DNA of 64,000 nt, taken from Planctomycetota bacterium. GTDB lineage: Bacteria; Planctomycetota; Phycisphaerae; Phycisphaerales; UBA5793. The position numbers were made by a program, and so were the translations under genes. Below, piece after piece: positions 43,573 to 51,725 of this stretch. The DNA lies in assembly GCA_013112555.1 (NCBI GenBank), contig JABFGK010000001.1:2268581-2332580 (forward strand), in the 5' to 3' direction. Below the pieces are notes generated by a model that was not told where the DNA came from, did no database searches, and saw nothing but the letters and a program-made list of their open reading frames with translations. Position 1 is the first letter of the stretch; every line of letters begins with the position of its first letter.

Positions 43573-44822
43573 GCTGATGCACCCATTCCGTGAGTCGGTG
43601 AACCGCCATGCGAAGGTATTGCGGCGATCTTATCATCGGCGATCCGCTGCAGCAGGCGTTCAAGACGGCTGACAAAGTCCTCAAACTCAAACATCGGCAC
43701 CAGCGCCCGGGCCGCTGCAGTGGCCACCATCCGCTGCTCAGCATTGAGCATGTCGGCCATGGCCTCGCACAACTGATCCACGTTTCCGGCTGCCACCGTG
43801 CGACCAGCTGTTGACCCGGACTGCGTTTCGACCCGATCCATGCCGGCCGTCACGTCCGAGGCGATGATCGGCTTCCCATACCCGAGACATTCCCATGCAA
43901 AGCGCCCCACGGTCGAATGCAATGCCGGTAACACACCAACATCACAGGCATGCAGCAGGGCCGGCATCTCTGCGGTGCGCCCAAGAATCCGGATGTATTT
44001 CTCACACCCCTTCAAGATCGAGAGATCATGGCTGATCCACTGGCCCTCGCCGGCCATCACGAGGATCGGCCTCGGGCATGGCGCGGTCGTATCAGCCTGC
44101 TGCGCTCGATACGCATCGACCAGCCTCGCAAAGGCATCGATCAGCACGCGCCGGCCGTGCGGAGACGCAACGGTCGCCTCCCAGAGAAACATCACATCCT
44201 GGGCGTCCATTCGGAGGCTCGACCGGATCTCATTCCGAATCCGGGCAGCCTCGTCACCGATGTCAGCATGTCGACACAGTGGGGAACAGCCGGGAATCAG
44301 TTCCATCCGCGATTCCAATGTGGGATCAGCAGCCAGCAGGTCGTCATACATATGACGGCTCAGTGCTGCAACACAGCGGAGGTCAGGATCTGACCGGGCC
44401 ACACTTTCAACTGCCAATCGCTCCAACAGTTTGAGCCGCTTGACGATGCGTGCCTTGCCGTGGGGTGCCCCATCCCGAATCGAGCTGTCACGCGCCAACG
44501 CGGTTCGTGCCCAGCCGAAGAGCGGGACCAAAATGTCACCTGGGATGGCCGGGAAAAAACTCAGCGTCACGTCCGGGCGCTGCCGGGCGATGACCCGTCT
44601 GGCCCACAGACGCATGAGCGTGAGGCGATGGGACTCTCCACTCTGGAAGTCCCGGCGTGTGCAGATAGCCAGATCGTTGAACAGGTCAGGATCGGTCACG
44701 GTGTCACAGATGATCAGGATATCGTGGCCTCGTGCCTGCAGCGCGCGAGCCACCTCCACCACAATCTGTGATCGTGCCCCGACGAGCCGGCGGATATGTT
44801 CAAACCCGATGATGATTCGCAC
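43569..44822 (-). CDS. Glycosyltransferase, GT4-like
   Basis: The protein is 417 residues of the GT-B fold. The N-terminal domain has an FEHIRRLVGARSQIVVEVARAL loop. The C-terminal nucleotide-sugar part has LVMAGEGQW, the HACDVGVLPALHSTVGRFAWECLGYGKPIIAS block, and a terminal helix. The E-x7-E-type motif is partly kept (AWECLGYGKPII). Sugar donor and acceptor are unknown. It overlaps plsY by four bases. The N-terminal motif resembles heptosyl/LPS-core glycosyltransferases, suggesting envelope glycan synthesis. Confidence 0.82.
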   Translation of the reverse strand: MRIIIGFEHIRRLVGARSQIVVEVARALQARGHDILIICDTVTDPDLFNDLAICTRRDFQSGESHRLTLMRLWARRVIARQRPDVTLSFFPAIPGDILVPLFGWARTALARDSSIRDGAPHGKARIVKRLKLLERLAVESVARSDPDLRCVAALSRHMYDDLLAADPTLESRMELIPGCSPLCRHADIGDEAARIRNEIRSSLRMDAQDVMFLWEATVASPHGRRVLIDAFARLVDAYRAQQADTTAPCPRPILVMAGEGQWISHDLSILKGCEKYIRILGRTAEMPALLHACDVGVLPALHSTVGRFAWECLGYGKPIIASDVTAGMDRVETQSGSTAGRTVAAGNVDQLCEAMADMLNAEQRMVATAAARALVPMFEFEDFVSRLERLLQRIADDKIAAIPSHGGSPTHGMGASA

Positions 44823-44849
44823 GATACGGCCTTCTCGATCTCACATGCC

Positions 44850-46289
44850 TCAGAAACGGACCATGACATACAACACTGCGAGCACCAGTTGGACCACGGC
44901 AAACGGGAATGCTCGGGTAATAAAGCCGGTAAAGGACAGTTTCAGGTTGTACTTGTGAATAATGGTAACGGCCACCAGCGTCGAGGCAGACCCGATCGGC
45001 GTCAGGTTGCCGCCGAGGTTGGCCCCGAACACGACGGACCACCACATCGGCGAGTCAGCCGGCGTGTTGGCCGATTCGAGGATGCGCGCCAGCATGGCAG
45101 ACAAGGGGATATTGTCCGTCACGGAGCTCGCTCCGGCAGCCGCCACCATCAAGGCCCCGGGACCGGTGTTGTCCCCGAGATTCATCACGGGCGTCAGCCA
45201 GTTGCCGATCATGTGAAGAACAGCCGCGTGCTCCATCACGTTGATCACCATGAACAGAAAGGCAAAGAAGAGCAGCAAGTCCCAGTCCAGGGCCGCGTAG
45301 AAGCGCGATACCTCGTGCCGGTACGCAATGAGCATGAAGACGGCAAACGTCAGTGCCACAAATCCCATGCCCAACTCGTTGAACAGCGGCAGGATCGACT
45401 GACATGCGAGGCAGCCGATGAACAACACGAACGCGATTCCGCTGATCACAAAGAACCGCTTGGACTCAATCCCATCGGTCTCATCAAAGGAGTCGACCAG
45501 TGACGCGGCCGCTTCCTTTTCCTGAGTCGTGGACAACCGTCTGATTCGAAACAGGAAAACGGCCATGATCAAGGTCGCTGCCGTAGCAACGGCTGCATAC
45601 GGGCCGGCAATGATAAAGAACTTCGCAAAGGAAATGCCCGCTGCATTGCCCACAATGATGTTGGGCACAGAACTGATCAATGTCAGCAGACCGCCGATAT
45701 TCGTCAGCAGTCCCTCGGCAAGCAGAAACCCGAGCAGGAGTGATTCTCGCCCGAGTTTCTTGAGCGAGACGCCAGTCAGGGAACCAACGATGATCATGGC
45801 AGCGACATTGTTCAGCACGGCACTGAAAACGACCGTCAGGATGCCGTAAAACAGCAGCAGCAGCAAGGGATCACCCCGTGAGAGTCGGGTAAGCCGCATG
45901 GCAATGTATGAGAAAATGCCGGACTGACTCGTCACATCCACGAACAGCGACGATCCGAAGATGATGGCTATGACCTCCCAGTCAACGGCCGGGACATAGA
46001 TGGGCAGTTCGTGCCCGTCGATGACCATCTGATCAAACGGCAGCAGATGAAACGCAGTCGCCAGCAGCAGGCAGACCATCGCTGCCACGCCGGTGATGAC
46101 GGACTTTCTGGCGTGCAGTTTCTCCTCCAGCGCCAGCGCCAGGATCATCACGGCAAGCAAACCGGCAAAGAGCCAGGTAATCCATGCCTCCGGGTGACTC
46201 GCGTGCATTGCCGGGGGGGCTCCCGATCCGTGGGCAAGGCTGGTACTGCCGGCCGGGAGCATCGAAAGAAGTTCAAGAACAGGTCTCAT
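44850..46289 (-). CDS. Ion transporter superfamily permease (NhaD/ArsB/SLC13-like)
   Basis: The protein is 479 residues with about 12 hydrophobic segments and two inverted hairpin regions, one at GILTVVFSAVLNNVAAMIIV (about 150-170) and the other at GASSVTDNIPLSAMLARI (about 400-418). The motif NNVAAM and the paired S-x-x-x-D-N-x-P pattern are typical of the NhaD and ArsB branch. It probably exchanges sodium or another ion for protons; the substrate is not resolved. It follows the universal-stress-type gene on the same strand at 44 bases. Confidence 0.85.
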   Translation of the reverse strand: MRPVLELLSMLPAGSTSLAHGSGAPPAMHASHPEAWITWLFAGLLAVMILALALEEKLHARKSVITGVAAMVCLLLATAFHLLPFDQMVIDGHELPIYVPAVDWEVIAIIFGSSLFVDVTSQSGIFSYIAMRLTRLSRGDPLLLLLFYGILTVVFSAVLNNVAAMIIVGSLTGVSLKKLGRESLLLGFLLAEGLLTNIGGLLTLISSVPNIIVGNAAGISFAKFFIIAGPYAAVATAATLIMAVFLFRIRRLSTTQEKEAAASLVDSFDETDGIESKRFFVISGIAFVLFIGCLACQSILPLFNELGMGFVALTFAVFMLIAYRHEVSRFYAALDWDLLLFFAFLFMVINVMEHAAVLHMIGNWLTPVMNLGDNTGPGALMVAAAGASSVTDNIPLSAMLARILESANTPADSPMWWSVVFGANLGGNLTPIGSASTLVAVTIIHKYNLKLSFTGFITRAFPFAVVQLVLAVLYVMVRF

Positions 46290-46332
46290 ACATCAGTATC
46301 CTGAGCGGGGCGCGTGGGGTGCCGGGAGCGGC

Positions 46333-47199
46333 TTACAACATCAGCAGGGGAACGTCACTGAATTCGACGGCAATCGAGTAGGCCATCCCATGCATCGCAA
46401 TCTGCGTTTCGTCTTTCGTATTGAACACAACCAGATCCACGGCATGCTCATCGACGAGTCTCCTGAAGTCGGCCACACGATGGCCCAGACGAATGACTGA
46501 CTTAACGGTCACGTCCGGCCTGACCTGCCCCAACTCAGTTGTACACGACTCCACGTACTCCGTCGGCTCGCCCAGGAGGACGTCGTGCAATCGTTCACGG
46601 GCCAGGTCGGTGTTGATGTCCGGTATCTTCCCGATGGCCTCAATGTAGCGATCGAAGACCTCATCGTCCTCGATATGGCACAACCACAGTGTCCCATTGG
46701 CCGTCGTGAAGCGTACGGCCGAACTCACCAGCGTGTGGTCGCCGTACAGATGGCTCGTAATAACCATGACGCTGGCCGGGCTCCGACTGACTCCGGTCGT
46801 GTCATCAGGCAACAGCAGAACCGGAATCTTGGTCTGCTGCGTCAACTCGTCAACGACGACCCCGAGGCTGTGCCGCGCCAGTGTGACCGGGTCAGCCACA
46901 TTTCTGTGTGTGATCAACAGATCCGGCTGCAGGCTGCGGATGTGCTCGTGCAAATCTGCGATGACCCTGACGCCGTCAAGCCCGACAACCACTTCGGCAA
47001 TCTCCGGACCGGTCCCTTCAGACCCCAGCGCCTCGACGAGCGGGTGCCAGGGGTACGGCTGCCCTTCGGTGGTGGCCCTGGCATCATCTGTGATCAGAAG
47101 CGCCTTGCCGAACGGGAGTTGCCGGAATGCAAAATGTTGCTTATCGGCCCTTCGAAAGACCGATTCAAAGCGATCTATTCGATCCAGTGCATCTGCCAT
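46333..47199 (-). CDS. Universal stress protein-like, tandem
   Basis: The protein is 288 residues and covers roughly two USP-like alpha/beta units. The first has HEHIRSLQPDLLITHRN and TKIPVLLLPDD. The second has SVMVITSHLYGDHTLVSSAV and ends with AVDLVVFNTKDETQIAMHGMAYSIAVEFSDVPLLML, the typical USP termination. The ATG at 47199 is preferred over the extended frame to 47337, which runs into the divergent promoter region. It lies 43 bases upstream of the ion transporter and is likely co-transcribed with it. Nucleotide binding (G-x2-G-x9-GS/T) is not clearly preserved. Confidence 0.8.
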   Translation of the reverse strand: MADALDRIDRFESVFRRADKQHFAFRQLPFGKALLITDDARATTEGQPYPWHPLVEALGSEGTGPEIAEVVVGLDGVRVIADLHEHIRSLQPDLLITHRNVADPVTLARHSLGVVVDELTQQTKIPVLLLPDDTTGVSRSPASVMVITSHLYGDHTLVSSAVRFTTANGTLWLCHIEDDEVFDRYIEAIGKIPDINTDLARERLHDVLLGEPTEYVESCTTELGQVRPDVTVKSVIRLGHRVADFRRLVDEHAVDLVVFNTKDETQIAMHGMAYSIAVEFSDVPLLML

Positions 47200-47362
47200 T
47201 GCAATTCTCTCGAATGATTCCGAATCAGGGATCAAGGTTCCGACCGATGTATAGCAGTCATGAGCGGCCCGGCCAACCTGTTGGATGAGCGGGCCCGACG
47301 ACAGGCAATGCTCGGCTGATGACAGACCTGCCATCACCCCCAGGCAGCTGGAGAGGTGCGAC

Positions 47363-47734
47363 GTGAGAGCATATCAACCCGACAGTACCCCGGAAGCAGC
47401 CATCATTCTTCTTGATGATGAGCTGACCGAATCAAACAGCCCCTGTCTCTGGCAGGCGGCTGCGAGCCTGCTGGCCAGCGGCTCGAGGACGCTGATTGTG
47501 GATTGCTCACACCTGCAGTATGTCTCAAGTTACGGGCTGGCTATTTTGCTGCGGCTTCGGAAAATGCTCGTCGAGGCCGTGCCCTCCAGCCATCCGCTGG
47601 CCATGGCCCTCGTCTGCCCCAACCGCCAGATTGTTGACAGCATCCATGCGGCCGAGCTCGATTCCGTGTTCGTGATCTATCGCGATCTGGATGCGGCCGT
47701 CCGGAGTTGCGGGCGGCACAGCGCCGTCTGCTGA
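47363..47734 (+). CDS. STAS-domain protein (anti-sigma factor antagonist-like)
   Basis: The protein is 123 residues. It has the STAS pattern: IILLDDELTES, TLIVDCSHLQYVSSYGLAILLRLRKML, then ALVCPNRQIVDSIHAAELDSVFVIY. The residue after SS is Y rather than the phosphorylatable S/T arrangement usual for SpoIIAA, so control by phosphorylation is uncertain. The GTG at 47363 has GGAG-AGG six bases upstream. It is divergent from the USP gene and convergent with fliM. Confidence 0.75.
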   Translation: MRAYQPDSTPEAAIILLDDELTESNSPCLWQAAASLLASGSRTLIVDCSHLQYVSSYGLAILLRLRKMLVEAVPSSHPLAMALVCPNRQIVDSIHAAELDSVFVIYRDLDAAVRSCGRHSAVC

Positions 47735-47791
47735 CATCGGCACCGGTCCGCTCATACCCGAAAGACCCACGACTGCTTCGGCCTGAAGCCC

Positions 47792-48808
47792 TCATACTCG
47801 ATCGGTGTGGGTGATCGGCCGGATGATTCGCAGTGCTCGATTCCCACGATGTTGCCCGATGTGAGCCAGGAACTTGCGCTCGCCTTCCACACTGAGGACG
47901 ACCGGGCGTGCCGCCGGCTTGTCGGTCATGATCAGGTCACCTTCAGCCAGACTCATCAGATCGTCAAGCGTAATCGTCGTCTCGGCCAGGATGCCTGAGG
48001 CTTCCAGCGCTGCGTTGGAAATGTTGGCCGTCACTTGCTCGATGTACCGGTCGCGTTCCTTTAACGGATGGACGTTGAACCAGTTCTGCGCGCTGAGTTT
48101 GTCCATGAGCGGTTCGATGACGTTGAAGGGAATGCAGAGGTTCATCGTACCGGCCCGAGTCGTCATCTTGATCTCGAAGCCGAGCACAATCACCACTTCA
48201 TTCGGCGGCACGATCTGCACGAGTTGCGGATTTGAATCCATCTCCCCGATCTTGAACTGCACCTGGCAGATCCCCGACCAGGCCTCCGACAAGGCCGCCA
48301 TGGCCCGTTCGAGAATCACGCTGATCAGCCGAAACTCGATGCCGGTCATTGGCCGCTGCGGGATGAACAACTCGGAGTTCGAGCCGCCGAGCATGCGGTC
48401 AATGATCGGGTACACGATCAGCGGGCTGACTTCGAGACAGAGCGTGCCCTCCAGGCCGTCGCAGTGAACCAGCGTGAATGCCGTCGGATTCGGCAGGCTG
48501 GCAATAAACTCGGCATACGTCATCTGTTCAGCGTTGGCGACGCGGATTTCCACGATCGTTCGCATGAACCCGGACAGTGCTGCCCCAAAGACGCGGGCAA
48601 ACGACTCGTGCAGCGTTTCCAGGGAACGCATCTGCTCCTTCGAGACGCGTTCCGGGCGCTTGAAGTCGTAGGGCCTGATTTCGACCTGTTCGAGGTCGCG
48701 CCGCTGGCGCGTGAAGAGTTGGCCGTGGGTGGTCTCCTCCTCAATATGCCCTTCGTCAACGGCTGCCAACAGGGCATCAATATCAGCCTGATCGAGAATC
48801 TCGTTCAT
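47792..48808 (-). CDS. fliM: Flagellar motor switch protein FliM
   Basis: The protein is 338 residues. The N-terminal CheY-P-binding motif is present in the form LDQADIDALLAAV. The middle domain (about 50-235, with LHESFARVFGAALSGF and GGSNSELFIP) and the C-terminal SpoA/surface domain (about 255-330, ETTITLDDLMSLAEGDLIMTDKP) complete a full-length protein. It forms the C-ring of the flagellar motor. No other flagellar gene is in the window. The stop is convergent with the STAS gene. Confidence 0.95.
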   Translation of the reverse strand: MNEILDQADIDALLAAVDEGHIEEETTHGQLFTRQRRDLEQVEIRPYDFKRPERVSKEQMRSLETLHESFARVFGAALSGFMRTIVEIRVANAEQMTYAEFIASLPNPTAFTLVHCDGLEGTLCLEVSPLIVYPIIDRMLGGSNSELFIPQRPMTGIEFRLISVILERAMAALSEAWSGICQVQFKIGEMDSNPQLVQIVPPNEVVIVLGFEIKMTTRAGTMNLCIPFNVIEPLMDKLSAQNWFNVHPLKERDRYIEQVTANISNAALEASGILAETTITLDDLMSLAEGDLIMTDKPAARPVVLSVEGERKFLAHIGQHRGNRALRIIRPITHTDRV

Positions 48809-49133
48809 CGGCTCCTGCCTGCCATCAGTGTGCTCATGCCACCCGCATGGCCATGTCGGATCGGGAGCATGATCCCCTGGGAGGGACCGGCGCAGAGACT
48901 CCCTTAGAGTCGATTATCGGACAAGTGCCCGGGGTTGCTTTATCTCAGATCGGCATGATTCCCTGCCGACCCAACAACCTCACGGGGAATCGATGCCCCG
49001 ACAGGGCAATGAACTGCATCCCCAAGCCGGCCGTACTGAGCCTGAAATGGCCTCTATAGTTGTCGACCCGCAGGGGGGCAGGAAGGCACGTTGGCCATCA
49101 CTTTGACAGTCTGTGGATTCGGAGACCTGCTCA
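48809..49133. other. Divergent promoter region between fliM and the DsbD-like gene
   Basis: No gene is seen in these 325 bases. A TATAGT hexamer at 49055-49060 is a possible -10 element for the DsbD-like gene, but no -35 partner is at the proper distance. Confidence 0.4.
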
Positions 49134-51725
49134 ATGACCAGGGAACGTAGTCGCTTGCGGTCGATCTTCACCCTGCCTGCGCTGATTTCGGCCTTGATGA
49201 TGATCATCGGCCTGTCCGCCCGACCGGTGGCCGCACAGGAGGATGATGGGGAGGACACGTATGTCCGGCTCAATCTGGCCTGGGAGCAGGATGCTGCCGA
49301 AGCCGGCAGTTGGGTCGGATTGGCCGTCGTGATGGACCTGGATGAAGGATGGCACATCTGGCCGGGCCTGGGGACGCCGGATGAGAACCCGGACTACATT
49401 GCCACGTCGATCGGTGTCACGCGCCCGACCGGATGGAGCGTCGATCCCATCCAATGGCCTCGCACCCATGACTTCACGTTCTTTGGCGAAGAGTTGCTGG
49501 TCTATGAGGGCCGCGCGATTGCCTACATCCCGGTGCATGTGCCCGAAGGAACTGCGGCCGGCTCGTACACCTTCTCCATAGACCTGTACTACCAGACCTG
49601 CGATGACTCGGTCTGTCTGGCACCGACCACGATTACGCAGGCAATCGCGCTGCAGGTTGCCGCGGCAGATGCTGACGAGCCGCAGAAAATCAACACGGAA
49701 ACGTTTGCCGGCTATGCCCCCCCCGCTGCTGTCGCCGATGAGTCGGAGGCACCGGAGGTCGTTATTGACACGCCGGATCGGGTCTCACTGTCTCTGGTCT
49801 GGCAGCGCCCGAGCCTCGTGGCCGGCGATCAGATCGGCCTGGCGATTGTGATGGACTTCGAGGAGAACTGGCATATCTGGCCGATCGAGGGGTCCGGGGA
49901 TGGCGGCATGCTCCCTTCACTTCTGACGATCAACCTGCCGGAAGGCTGGGAGATTGAGGGAATGCAGTGGCCGGACACGCACACGATCGTGGCCGGCCAA
50001 GAGGAGTTCTCAGAAGAGCACGAGGTCTATGAAGGACGGGCGGTCGCATTCGCTTCGGTCTCGCTGCCTCAGACAGCAAAGGCCGGCATCTACGAAATCA
50101 GCGCCTCAGTTGAGTACCAGGCTTGTAGCGATCAGATTTGTGAAGGCCTGGCCACTGTTGAGGCACGCATCAACACAATGGTTGCCGGCCCTTCGGCCGG
50201 CCAGGCCCCGCCGCCGGATGAAGCCACCTCCGCCCTGTTCACGACCTTCAATCCAACATTCAAGCCGATTGAGGCAAGCGAGACAGACTCCGAGAGTGAG
50301 GCGGAATGGCTCACCGACATCAAGCCGCACTTCAAAGGAGACAACCTCCACTGGTGGGCCGCATTCTTCTTCGGCTTTCTGGCGATGGCCTGGATGGCAG
50401 TCCAGACGTGGGTGATCAGTCAGCGAGGTGGGGTCAAGATACTCGTGGCCCTTATCGCGATTGCCGTGATCGGAATCTGGCTCAATGTCACCGTCGGACT
50501 GACCGGCAAGTCGAAAATCCACTGGGTCGACTTCACGCCGGACGTACTCCAGACCGCGATGGACACCCCGGATCAGTTTGTCGTGATGGAGTTCACAGCC
50601 GACTGGTGCCTGAACTGCAAGACGCTGGAACAGACCGTCTATGCACATGAAACCGTCGTCACGAAGATGAACCAGCCGAATGTGACGGCCATCAAGGTGG
50701 ACCTGTCACATCAAACGGAGGATGAAGCGGCCCAGTTGATCGCGTTCGGCGGAGGAGGCATCCCACTCACTGTCGTCTACCAGCCGGATGAGGACTATCC
50801 GACGACCGTCCTCCGTGGACCCTTTACCAGAACGGCACTGCTGAAGGCACTTGGCGGCGAATCGGGTGATACGAGTGCCAACACGACCCAGTTTAATTTC
50901 CTGTCGTGGCAGTTTTCCATCGGGACCGGTGCGTGGGTGTGGATTCTGCTGCTGGCGTTTATCGCCGGCTTCTTCATGAACTTCACACCATGCGTGCTGC
51001 CGGTCATCCCGCTGAAGATCCTGTCACTGCAAGCACACGCGAAGCACCCGGCCAAGTGCTTCGGCCTGGGCGTCGTTTTCGGACTTGGGATCGTTGCCGC
51101 CTACCTGGTTCTCGGCGTGTTCATTGCCGTCGTGGCCCTCGGATCGCGAAAACTGCAATGGGGTGAGATGTTCTCGTATTGGTGGGTCAGCATGCCACTG
51201 GGCCTCATCATCGCAGCGATGGGACTGGGGATGCTCGGCCTGTTCACAATGCGGCTGCCGAACTTCGTCTATATGTTCAACCCGCAGTCCGATTCGGCCA
51301 CCGGGAGTTTCTTCTTCGGGGTTTTCACAGCAGTCCTGTCGACACCGTGTACAGGTCCTCTCCTCGGGGCGGCAGTCACCTGGGCGACGACCCAATCCCC
51401 CGTTATGGCACTGAGTACGTTTTTGATGATGGGCGTCGGGATGGCCTTCCCATATGTCCTGCTCACGGCGCGGCCTGCCTGGATTGACCGCCTGCCTCAT
51501 GCCGGCCCGGGAAGCGAGTTGATCAAGCAGGTCATGGGACTGCTTCTCTTTGCCGTCGCTGCGTGGTTCATTGGATTGGGTGTGATCAGCCTGGGAACAA
51601 CCAAAGAGGTTGAAGCCGAGTCGACTGCCATCATTCTCGCAGAGTCGCACAGCGATCTGCAGGCGCGACACCTGTCGGATGGTGATTATCCGTTCGAAGA
51701 CTTCAATGCCTCGATCCGCTCCTGA
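49134..51725 (+). CDS. DsbD-like thiol:disulfide interchange protein with permuted domain order
   Basis: The protein is 863 residues. After a signal peptide there are two DsbD-alpha-type domains (about 35-175 and 210-350) each with a Cys pair (YQTCDDSVCL, YQACSDQICE). Next a helix pair (about 405-455), a thioredoxin-like domain with C492-L-N-C495, then the DsbD-type membrane domain with C620 (FTPCVLPVIPLKI) and C739 (STPCTGPLLGA). In classical DsbD the thioredoxin domain is C-terminal; here it precedes the membrane domain, and the tail after it is only a short stretch. Function is probably transfer of reducing power from cytoplasmic thioredoxin to the periplasm. The last 40 bases overlap the convergent ligase gene. 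Confidence 0.88.
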   Translation: MTRERSRLRSIFTLPALISALMMIIGLSARPVAAQEDDGEDTYVRLNLAWEQDAAEAGSWVGLAVVMDLDEGWHIWPGLGTPDENPDYIATSIGVTRPTGWSVDPIQWPRTHDFTFFGEELLVYEGRAIAYIPVHVPEGTAAGSYTFSIDLYYQTCDDSVCLAPTTITQAIALQVAAADADEPQKINTETFAGYAPPAAVADESEAPEVVIDTPDRVSLSLVWQRPSLVAGDQIGLAIVMDFEENWHIWPIEGSGDGGMLPSLLTINLPEGWEIEGMQWPDTHTIVAGQEEFSEEHEVYEGRAVAFASVSLPQTAKAGIYEISASVEYQACSDQICEGLATVEARINTMVAGPSAGQAPPPDEATSALFTTFNPTFKPIEASETDSESEAEWLTDIKPHFKGDNLHWWAAFFFGFLAMAWMAVQTWVISQRGGVKILVALIAIAVIGIWLNVTVGLTGKSKIHWVDFTPDVLQTAMDTPDQFVVMEFTADWCLNCKTLEQTVYAHETVVTKMNQPNVTAIKVDLSHQTEDEAAQLIAFGGGGIPLTVVYQPDEDYPTTVLRGPFTRTALLKALGGESGDTSANTTQFNFLSWQFSIGTGAWVWILLLAFIAGFFMNFTPCVLPVIPLKILSLQAHAKHPAKCFGLGVVFGLGIVAAYLVLGVFIAVVALGSRKLQWGEMFSYWWVSMPLGLIIAAMGLGMLGLFTMRLPNFVYMFNPQSDSATGSFFFGVFTAVLSTPCTGPLLGAAVTWATTQSPVMALSTFLMMGVGMAFPYVLLTARPAWIDRLPHAGPGSELIKQVMGLLLFAVAAWFIGLGVISLGTTKEVEAESTAIILAESHSDLQARHLSDGDYPFEDFNASIRS

